Assembly (NCBI GenBank): GCA_002404095.1
Contig: DHJA01000215.1
Coordinates: 9,787 to 19,080, forward strand
Source: Planctomycetaceae bacterium UBA4732
Lineage (GTDB): Bacteria > Planctomycetota > Planctomycetia > Gemmatales > Gemmataceae
DNA: 9,294 bases
Reading direction: 5' to 3'
Position 1 is the first letter of the stretch. Each line of letters begins with the position of its first letter. This document shows positions 1 through 5,418 of the stretch, in pieces. A program made the position numbers and the translations under genes. The notes beneath the pieces are model-generated. The model was given only the letters and a program-made list of their open reading frames with translations, made no database searches and was not told the DNA's origin.

Positions 1-36
1 GCTTACGCGACCCGGCTCGCCAGTCAATGGCGCGGT

Positions 37-570
37 TCAGCTCTCTTCGTACTGGGCGATGCGATTGACCGCCTCGCCGACCTCGTCGCCGACATCGTCC
101 GCCATTCGATATTGCATCAAGAAGGCGTCCTCGCCGTTGTCTTCGTAAAAGCCGCGCAGCACGCGCACGGCTCGGAAGTCCTGCGTCCGAAAGAACAACT
201 GCGCACCCAGATTTCTCTCGCGGACCTCCAGCGTGATCCGCGTCCGTCGATGGCTCGACAGCTTGCTGACCAGTTTCGCCGTCATCTGGCCGCCTATCCC
301 CATGTGGCGGCAAGACGGATTGACGGCGAAGTTCAGGATGTGCAGCTTATTCTTGTGCAATTCGTAGATCATGAAGCCGACGACCTTTTCGCCCTGCTCG
401 GCGACCATGCCGATGCAGTTGCGCTGACGTAGACAACGCAGGAAGTCTTCCTCCGTCCAGGAGTACTCGAAGCTCTCCTGCTCGATTTGCAGCACTTCGG
501 GCATGTCCCGTCGGATCATCCACCGAATATGCACGCGAACCTGTTCCTTCTCCGTTCGGTTTGCGCTCAT
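37..570 (-). CDS. rimI: RimI-type ribosomal protein alanine N-acetyltransferase (GNAT)
   Basis: Predicted cytoplasmic GNAT acetyltransferase of the RimI type, which in E. coli acetylates the N-terminal alanine of ribosomal protein S18 using acetyl-CoA. The frame is open to a TTG/upstream start at 648, but I choose the ATG at 570 (177 residues, typical RimI size is about 150-160) because a strong purine-rich Shine-Dalgarno (AGGAGAGGAGAGGGA) lies directly upstream and the extra N-terminus has no family character. Seen in the protein: RRDMPEVLQIE (20-30), AVNPSCRHMGIGGQM (82-96, the acetyl-CoA pyrophosphate loop), LEVRERN (114-120, with the catalytic-position Glu115), FYEDNGEDAFLM (141-152), matching the RimI C-terminal signature. 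A roughly 25-residue acidic tail follows. The residue matching E. coli RimI Tyr115 is Phe127 (see findings). It stands alone on this strand, more than 500 bases from the next gene. RimI assignment is strong; S18 as substrate is inferred. Confidence 0.87.
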   Translation of the reverse strand: MSANRTEKEQVRVHIRWMIRRDMPEVLQIEQESFEYSWTEEDFLRCLRQRNCIGMVAEQGEKVVGFMIYELHKNKLHILNFAVNPSCRHMGIGGQMTAKLVSKLSSHRRTRITLEVRERNLGAQLFFRTQDFRAVRVLRGFYEDNGEDAFLMQYRMADDVGDEVGEAVNRIAQYEES

Positions 571-743
571 TCCCTCTCCTCTCCTCTCCCCCAAGGCGCG
601 GCGCGGCCCTCCGTGGGTGCGCAGCGTTCCCCCCGATTCCTGGTTCACGTTCCGTTAGAACCCGGCCGACGGTGTAGAAAGGTCAGATGGTGTGGCGTCC
701 AGGGCCGCGGCGGAAGCGCCGCCGCGACCTTCAACGCCGCCGG

Positions 744-772
744 AGTGTAGCAACGGCCCCCTTGCCGCTCAA
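744..772 (-). promoter_or_regulatory. Possible sigma70-like promoter for rimI
   Basis: On the minus strand TTGAGC (767-772) and TACACT (744-749) are separated by exactly 17 bases; each matches the consensus at four of six positions. Transcription would start near 737, leaving a leader of roughly 165 bases before the rimI ATG. In GC-rich sequence such a match can occur by chance, so this is only a candidate. Confidence 0.27.
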
Positions 773-863
773 TAGCAGTACGCCCCAATTCGGCCGCGTT
801 CTGGCCGACTCGCATCGGGCGCATTCCATTCCACAAGGTGTTGTGTACAAAGGAGTTGCCGAG

Positions 864-928
864 GCAGGCGGGGTGGCTGGAAAAAGCGGGGGGAGTCCTT
901 CCCCCCTCCCGACAGCCATCCTGGCTGC
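864..928. repeat. 65-bp imperfect palindrome with G-run/C-run core
   Basis: Outer arms 864-879 and 913-928 pair at 13 of 16 positions; an inner arm GGGGGGA (888-894) pairs perfectly with TCCCCCC (900-906) around a 5-base loop. The right arm also contains its own small hairpin, CAGCCA-TCC-TGGCTG (913-927). The structure looks like a REP-type intergenic repeat rather than a terminator, since no T-run follows on either strand. It lies upstream of rimI and downstream of the DUF11 gene. Confidence 0.6.
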
Positions 929-1064
929 GATACGCATGTTTCAATCATTTCAATCCGCCCCCGCCTGGGCTGCCAGGGGAAACCGCTAACATACCCGCCT
1001 CCCGCCTCGTTGGCAAATGGTTTCCAAAAGTTTATTATCCGCCGCCGTTGCACATTTGTACCCT

Positions 1065-1130
1065 ACAAGCCCCGAGCGCTAGCGAGGGGTTTCGTCACAC
1101 CCCCTCCTCTCGCTCGCGCTCGGGGCTTGT
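1065..1130. repeat. Palindromic repeat downstream of DUF11 gene
   Basis: The left arm begins ACAAGCCCCGAGCGCTAGCG (1065-1084) and the right arm ends at 1130 with its inverse complement. The first 22 bases pair with one mismatch, and AGGGG/CCCCT ends extend the pairing with a small bulge. It lies 20 bases past the DUF11 stop codon, so it may terminate or stabilise that transcript, but no T-run follows on the minus strand, so it is not a canonical intrinsic terminator. It shares its arm pattern with the hairpin at 7805-7856. Confidence 0.7.
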
Positions 1131-1149
1131 AAGGATGAGCGAGGGATCC

Positions 1150-2139
1150 CTATCGCCCGGCCGCGAACGTGGATTCGTCGCTTGCCTGGACCGGCGGGCC
1201 GGCGACGACCTCCAGGGCGCACCGCGACGTTATTCGCATTCCGCCGTCGGCCACCGCGACGATCTCGTTGACGAAGCGTCCCACCTGCGACGCGGTGGCG
1301 TCGAGGCGGAAGGTACGCGACTGGCCGGGGGCCAAATCGCCCACCTCGGCTTCAATGCTGTAACCGCGCGGATACGACAGGCCGGGCGGCAGTTGATCGC
1401 GAAGGACAATGTGCCGAACGGGCACGGTCCCATCGTTCGATAGTTGAATCTGAAAGCTAACGGCTGTTCCAGGCGTCGCCGTCGGAGGGCCGAGCAGGGC
1501 GACCATAAACGCCGGCCGTGTCACCTGCGTCTGAAGGCCCGTCGCGGCCGTGTACGCCACGTGCGGCGGCTGTTGTATTCCCGCTATTCCGACGTGCTGA
1601 AGGTCCACCTTTACACGGCGTTCGGCGCCTGCTTCGAGCGTCCCTAGCTCCCAGATCAGTGAACCGGCCCGCAGCTCCGCGGGCGGGTCGGCCAACAACA
1701 ACCGGGCGCCCAACGGCAAAGGATCTTCGACCTGTACCCGGCCGGCTGGCGCGTCGCCGGTGTTCCGAACGATTAACTCGTAAGGCAACGGCTCACCCAG
1801 TGCGACCGAGGTCGGCCCCGCCACTTCCACGGACACTTGCGCCGGCAACTTGAGCGGAGTGGGCGCCGGGCCGGTATCCGTGCGATAATCCACCGCCCGG
1901 ATGGGTTTGGCCGGCGTCGTCAGGCCGTCGTCGGGCACCGTCACCTTGACGGTGAACGGCGGCGCCGTTGGTCGCACATTGGTTGCGGCGATGACGCTGC
2001 GGCCCGCGTCGCGCCCGCTGGGCGGCCCGGTCAGCGGCGGCGGCGGTTCGTTGGGCGGCTGCGCGTGAACCCATCCCACGCCTCCGAATAGGACGGCGGC
2101 AAGACCGAGTACCGTCCAGGTTTGGCTGCGTGAAGGCAC
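1150..2139 (-). CDS. Secreted DUF11-repeat protein
   Basis: Predicted exported protein of 329 residues with two DUF11-type beta-sandwich repeats; its role is unknown, although DUF11 proteins are commonly found at bacterial surfaces. I choose a GTG start at 2139: it gives a textbook signal peptide (residues 1-26, hydrophobic core TVLGLAAVLFGGVGW, cleavage after VHA), has GGGG about 9 bases upstream, and leaves a 26-base gap to the preceding gene; a longer open start at 2196 would overlap that gene and spoil the signal. After a proline-rich linker (about 27-41), repeat one spans about 102-181 (GEPLPYELIVRNTGDAPAG, then VEDPLPLGA) and repeat two about 209-311 (SFQIQLSNDGTVPVRHIVL, then LRDQLPPGL). 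No membrane anchor or sorting signal is visible at the C-terminus. Likely cotranscribed with the pyrophosphohydrolase upstream; a functional link is not evident. Confidence 0.85.
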   Translation of the reverse strand: MPSRSQTWTVLGLAAVLFGGVGWVHAQPPNEPPPPLTGPPSGRDAGRSVIAATNVRPTAPPFTVKVTVPDDGLTTPAKPIRAVDYRTDTGPAPTPLKLPAQVSVEVAGPTSVALGEPLPYELIVRNTGDAPAGRVQVEDPLPLGARLLLADPPAELRAGSLIWELGTLEAGAERRVKVDLQHVGIAGIQQPPHVAYTAATGLQTQVTRPAFMVALLGPPTATPGTAVSFQIQLSNDGTVPVRHIVLRDQLPPGLSYPRGYSIEAEVGDLAPGQSRTFRLDATASQVGRFVNEIVAVADGGMRITSRCALEVVAGPPVQASDESTFAAGR

Positions 2140-2165
2140 AACGAGATCCCCGCGACACAGGAACG

Positions 2166-2525
2166 CTATTCTGAAACCCGATACTGCCCGCGGCACTTCT
2201 CTACGGGATACTTCAAAACATTCTTGGCCATCTTGCGCCGCACCGTCTCGCTCAGGTCCAGGTTCAGGGCGTTACATAAGGCAAACACCAGACACGCTAC
2301 GTCGGCAATCTCATCGGCAACCTGTTCACACTTGGCCGGGTCGCGCACTTCGGCGCGCGAGGCGTCATTGTCGATCCAGAGGAAATGTTCCATCAACTCG
2401 GCCGCTTCCACGGACAGGGCCATCGCCAGATTCTTCGGACTGTGGAACTGCTGCCATTCGCGCTCGGCCACAAATTGGGTCATCGCCTCGCGCAATGCCG
2501 CCACCACGGTCGTCTGATCGGACAT
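2166..2525 (-). CDS. MazG-like nucleotide pyrophosphohydrolase (dCTPase / RS21-C6 type)
   Basis: Predicted cytoplasmic all-alpha NTP pyrophosphatase, hydrolysing (d)NTPs to (d)NMP and pyrophosphate with Mg2+; family members such as DCTPP1 clean dCTP and modified dCTP from the pool. The 119-residue length fits this single-domain group. Visible motifs: ERxW (21-24), FHSPKNLA (27-34), the metal-binding EAAEL (Glu40, Glu43), the second metal motif ExxD (Glu72, Asp75) in ADEIADVACLVFAL, and KMAKNVLKYP (98-107), all typical of the RS21-C6 subfamily. The frame can be opened at a TTG at 2546, but the ATG at 2525 starts just before the conserved domain; GGAG lies about 15 bases upstream of it, rather far, so the start is less certain than the family. 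It follows the helicase after a 166-base gap with a perfect inverted repeat and precedes the DUF11 gene by 26 bases. Exact nucleotide preference cannot be read from the sequence. Confidence 0.9.
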   Translation of the reverse strand: MSDQTTVVAALREAMTQFVAEREWQQFHSPKNLAMALSVEAAELMEHFLWIDNDASRAEVRDPAKCEQVADEIADVACLVFALCNALNLDLSETVRRKMAKNVLKYPVEKCRGQYRVSE

Positions 2526-2556
2526 GGTCGTTCGCCGTTTCTCCAAAGCGCCGCGA

Positions 2557-2633
2557 ACGAGCCGCGACCGTTAGGGAGCGGGCCGCGCAGGCGTCACGCC
2601 GCCTAAAACCGCTCCCTAACGGTCGCGGCTCGT
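2557..2633. repeat. Perfect 25-bp inverted repeat between helicase and pyrophosphohydrolase
   Basis: Arms 2557-2581 and 2609-2633 are exact inverse complements over 25 bases (left arm begins ACGAGCCGCGACCGTTAGGG). The 27-base loop holds a smaller stem (AGGCG 2589-2593 with CGCCT 2600-2604). No T-run follows on the minus strand, so it is more like a mobile palindromic repeat than an intrinsic terminator, though so strong a hairpin would affect mRNA read from the helicase. The perfect arms suggest recent arrival or selection for pairing. Confidence 0.85.
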
Positions 2634-2691
2634 CAATCTTTCAGTGGAAGGACGGGACTATACCGCGTCGCGGTCTTGTGTCAAGAAGTAT

Positions 2692-5064
2692 TCAATCAAA
2701 CACACCGGCGCCGAAGGCGTTCGCCGGCGGCGCCGTCTCTACGACGACCTCGGCGACCGTCTCGCCTTCCACCACGTCGGCGGCGTGAGCCTGTTCGATC
2801 ATCATGTCGGTGCTGGCCGGATCGACCACGCGGCAACTGGCTGTGAGCTTGTCGGCCAGTTCGCGTAGCTCCGCCTGCCAGGCGGCCGGATCGACTTCCG
2901 GCGGACAGACCTGGGCGAACTCGCCGCACAGTAGGATCAACCGCAGCAAGTGGCGAAAGACGATGCCCTCCTGCTTAATCAGATCGCGCGTGCGGACGTA
3001 AAGATTGAAGTCGCCGTTGTAGCGCAGCAGTTCGCCGGCCGCCCAGACGGATTGTGTGCTGAAATCGGCCACGTTGGGATGCAGAGCGTCGAACAGCAGC
3101 CTTAACTTGTCGGCCAACGTCGGCAGATATTCTTCCTCCTCTTCGTCGTCCTCTTCCTCGTCTTCCGACTTGGGAATGGGCGCGATGATGAGGCCGCGGC
3201 GGATCAAGTCGGCGTCGAGCCGCGTCGTCGCCAGCGGCCCCGGCGGCAACTCGTCCGGACGCGGCACACGCACACTGCGCAACAACGCCCGCGGCATTTC
3301 CAAAACGCTTTCCAGCGCCTGAATGCGTTCATTGCGGTCGGCGATGCCGAGTTGGTCGAGGAGGAAGGCGCCGTAAAGCGGATGGACGCTGCGGAAGACG
3401 AGCAGCTTGTCGAGGGCCGCCGTTGGCGTCGCTCGTATTACCTGATAGTTTTCCGATATCGGTAGGGGCGGGGTCTCCCCGCCCTTTTCTGCTTCAAAGG
3501 GGCGGGGAGACCCCGCCCCTACCGCGATTTCCGTCGGTGCGGGCGGCGGCGGATCGAGCGTCACGAAACCGCGTTCGGCCAGTGTAAGCAACATACGGTC
3601 GAGAGCTTTTTCGCTGGCCGCGAGGCGCGGCGCGTCCATGAGGCGTTTGCGCAGGACGGTGCGTACCTTGGAGATTTCCGGCGAAATCTTCAACAAGTAC
3701 GCCAGTAATCGCCACGGCAACGGCCCTTTGCTGTACAGCTTGCCCGGCGGCGCGGCCTGTAATTGGGCGAACTGCCCTTCGCTCCAATACTGCGCATTCT
3801 CACGGCGCGACGGTTTCTTCTTTTTAAGAGCTTTTTTGGCTTTAAGGAGACCCGGATCGCGCGTGTCCTCGGGGATTTGATCGTACTTCTCCTTCCAGCG
3901 CAGGATGCGCACGTCATCCTCATGGGCGATGGCGTAGACGAAGCCGCGGTCGTCGAACTGCGGCCGACCGGCCCGGCCGAAGATCTGATGAGCCGTGCTG
4001 GGGTCCACCAGCTTCTCCTTGCCGCGCGGCCCTTTGACCAGCGAGGTCAGCACGACCGACCGGGCCGGCAGGTTGATGCCAGCAGCCAGCGTTTCTGTGC
4101 AGACGACCGCGGCCAGCAGCTTTTGCGTGAATAGCCGCTCAACGACGCGGCGGTACTTCGGCAACATGCCGGCGTGATGGACGCCGACGCCGCGGCGGAG
4201 CATCTGTTTGAGCTTCGGCCCCACGCCCTGCGACCATTCCAACTTGTCCACCTCGTCGTTGAGCGGCCCACGAACGCCCGGCGCGAACAAATCCAACCCC
4301 TTGAGCATTTCGGCCGTACTCCAACATTCGTCGCGGTTGAAGCAAAAGACCAGGGCCGGCGTCGTCCGCGCTTCGCCTTCGCCTTTGGCCATGCGCACCA
4401 GCTGATCGCCGAGGAACTCGTCGGCCACCCAGCGGAAGGTGAGCGGCACTTTGCGTTCTTTGCCCTCCACTAACTCCAATTTGCGGCCGTGGGCGCGCTC
4501 CAGCCAGGCCAAAAACTCCGGCGCGTTGCCGACCGTGGCGGATAGTAAAAGGAGCCGAACGTGGGCCGGCAACATGCCGAGAGTCAGTTCCCAGACGATG
4601 CCGCGCTCCTGGTCGGCGAAGTTATGAAACTCGTCCATGACGACGGCCGAGACGTGGCTGAAGTCGAAACCCTCTTGATGAAGGAGGCGATTCAGCAGGA
4701 TTTCGGCCACGACGACGAGGACGTGGGCGTTGGGGTTGACGCGGCGGTTGCCGGTGACAAGGCCGACGTCGTCAGCCTTGAAGCCCCAGCGCACGGCCGA
4801 TTCCTGCATCTCATGGAACTTTTGTTCGGTCAGGGCGATGAGCGGCGTGGTGTAATAAACGACGGCGCCGGTATGCAACGCCTCGAAGAGGGCGCCTTGG
4901 GCGACGAGCGTTTTGCCGGTGCCGGTGGGGGCGCAGACGAGGACGCCTTGTTCGGCGGTGAACCAGGCGAGAAGGGCGTCTTCCTGGACAGGATAAGGCG
5001 CATAAGGAAGCTGAGCGAGGTAGCGTTCAGCCAGGTCGTCACGCGAGGGAGCCGTAGAAGCCAT
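2692..5064 (-). CDS. Ski2/HelY-like DExH-box superfamily 2 helicase
   Basis: Predicted ATP-dependent RNA or DNA helicase of 790 residues, cytoplasmic. Superfamily 2 motifs in order: PYAPYPVQEDAL (21-32, Q-motif region), Walker A APTGTGKT (45-52), TTPLIALTEQK (72-82), DEFH box (144-147), SAT (175-177), GVHHAGMLPKYRR (293-305), the Ski2/Mtr4 signature, CTETLAAGINLPAR (322-335) and motif VI QIFGRAGRP (360-368). A lysine-rich stretch (408-421), a winged-helix-like region (about 450-502) and a long alpha-helical C-terminal half follow. Residues 515-535 are encoded by an inserted palindrome (3461-3523), and 634-645 form an acidic tract. The ATG at 5064 is chosen because it precedes the conserved region; an upstream TTG at 5208 would add 48 low-complexity residues. 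No clear Shine-Dalgarno is seen. Helicase class is firm; substrate (RNA decay, DNA repair) is unknown. Confidence 0.92.
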   Translation of the reverse strand: MASTAPSRDDLAERYLAQLPYAPYPVQEDALLAWFTAEQGVLVCAPTGTGKTLVAQGALFEALHTGAVVYYTTPLIALTEQKFHEMQESAVRWGFKADDVGLVTGNRRVNPNAHVLVVVAEILLNRLLHQEGFDFSHVSAVVMDEFHNFADQERGIVWELTLGMLPAHVRLLLLSATVGNAPEFLAWLERAHGRKLELVEGKERKVPLTFRWVADEFLGDQLVRMAKGEGEARTTPALVFCFNRDECWSTAEMLKGLDLFAPGVRGPLNDEVDKLEWSQGVGPKLKQMLRRGVGVHHAGMLPKYRRVVERLFTQKLLAAVVCTETLAAGINLPARSVVLTSLVKGPRGKEKLVDPSTAHQIFGRAGRPQFDDRGFVYAIAHEDDVRILRWKEKYDQIPEDTRDPGLLKAKKALKKKKPSRRENAQYWSEGQFAQLQAAPPGKLYSKGPLPWRLLAYLLKISPEISKVRTVLRKRLMDAPRLAASEKALDRMLLTLAERGFVTLDPPPPAPTEIAVGAGSPRPFEAEKGGETPPLPISENYQVIRATPTAALDKLLVFRSVHPLYGAFLLDQLGIADRNERIQALESVLEMPRALLRSVRVPRPDELPPGPLATTRLDADLIRRGLIIAPIPKSEDEEEDDEEEEEYLPTLADKLRLLFDALHPNVADFSTQSVWAAGELLRYNGDFNLYVRTRDLIKQEGIVFRHLLRLILLCGEFAQVCPPEVDPAAWQAELRELADKLTASCRVVDPASTDMMIEQAHAADVVEGETVAEVVVETAPPANAFGAGVFD
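3461..3523. repeat. In-frame palindromic repeat inside the helicase gene
   Basis: Arms 3461-3484 and 3500-3523 are exact inverse complements over 24 bases (left arm begins GGTAGGGGCGGGGTCTCCCC), separated by a 15-base spacer. The 63-base element is a multiple of three, contains no stop in the helicase frame, and encodes 21 residues including AGSPRP and GGETPPLP. This Gly/Pro-rich segment sits between the helicase core and the C-terminal helical half, right after a proline run (DPPPPAP), where a flexible linker could be tolerated. From memory, similar peptide pairs recur in unrelated proteins of repeat-rich bacteria; this was not searched. Confidence 0.85.
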
Positions 5065-5418
5065 GCGGGTCGCACCGAGGGAGAGGCCAAACGGAAGGAC
5101 GCGGGACGGCCCCGGCCCTGAAGGGGCAAGGTACGGGGCGAGGGTGGGAAGTGCAACGGCGTCATTATTGCGATTGGAATGAGCGGCGCAAAGGCGAGCG
5201 TCGGGCAACGAGCCGTCTTGAACTGCATCCCCCTAAACACTTGCTCAACTCCTGTCTAATTCCTGTCGATAGAGTAAGAGTTTAACCCAACTCTGAGCCG
5301 GAACCTAGAAACCAGATAAGACGGAGAGATTAGCCGCCAAGGGCCGCTTTTGCCTCCGGATTTTCGCGCCGCCGCGGACGGTTTGCGTAGGCCGACACAA
5401 TCGCGACTGGAGTTCCGC
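5065..5418. other. Divergent intergenic region between helicase and glycosyltransferase genes
   Basis: A 354-base region from which the helicase (left) and the glycosyltransferase (right) are read in opposite directions, so both promoters should lie here. The left part (5065-5160) is GC-rich with short CCCC/GGGG inverted segments; the middle (about 5220-5335) is noticeably richer in A and T than the rest of the window. I see a moderate promoter candidate for the helicase and none that I would defend for the glycosyltransferase. No gene is supported here. Confidence 0.55.
5164..5191 (-). promoter_or_regulatory. Possible promoter for the helicase gene
   Basis: On the minus strand AATAAT (5164-5169) is a good -10 match (five of six), preceded after 16 bases by TTGCGC (5186-5191), which matches only the TTG of a -35. 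The start of transcription would be near 5157, about 90 bases before the ATG. This is a by-eye candidate only. Confidence 0.27.

Larger units (their letters stand above)
571..1149. other. Intergenic region between rimI and the DUF11 gene
   Basis: A 579-base stretch with no convincing gene. It holds the rimI ribosome binding site (571-590), a possible rimI promoter (744-772), and two separate palindromic elements (864-928 and 1065-1130). A small GC hairpin, GCGGCG-GAAG-CGCCGC, lies at 707-722. Open frames exist on both strands, but their translations run through the palindromes and give low-complexity Pro/Arg-rich peptides without a ribosome binding site. I found no tRNA or known riboswitch shape by eye. 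Confidence 0.6.

Noticed and set aside
645..944. A 99-codon minus-strand open frame upstream of rimI
   Set aside because: Part of it (EGGRTPPAF and neighbours) is simply translation of the palindrome at 864-928; the rest has no domain-like character.
838..1443. A 201-codon plus-strand open frame spanning two palindromes and the end of the DUF11 gene
   Set aside because: It has no ribosome binding site, is low-complexity, crosses two repeats and is antisense to the second DUF11 domain.
2140..2196. Longer start for the DUF11 protein at 2196
   Set aside because: It overlaps the pyrophosphohydrolase gene and puts a charged, Cys-containing stretch before the hydrophobic core; the GTG at 2139 gives a clean signal peptide and has a GGGG ribosome-binding-like run.
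1065..2633. Several repeats considered as a CRISPR array
   Set aside because: The repeats are isolated palindromes of different sequence, not regularly spaced direct repeats with unique spacers, and no cas gene is present.
2166..5064. Helicase plus MazG-like enzyme considered as a phage-defence module
   Set aside because: Both have ordinary housekeeping family features, are separated by 166 bases and a repeat, and no nuclease, sensor or mobile-element gene accompanies them. Co-location alone is not evidence of defence.
4561..5121. A 186-codon plus-strand open frame within the helicase region
   Set aside because: Antisense to the helicase Walker A, DExH and SAT motif region; shadow of GC-rich codons.
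5065..5208. N-terminal extension of the helicase from a TTG at 5208
   Set aside because: The 48 extra residues are low-complexity, precede the conserved domain and would include the candidate -10 box; the ATG at 5064 is simpler.
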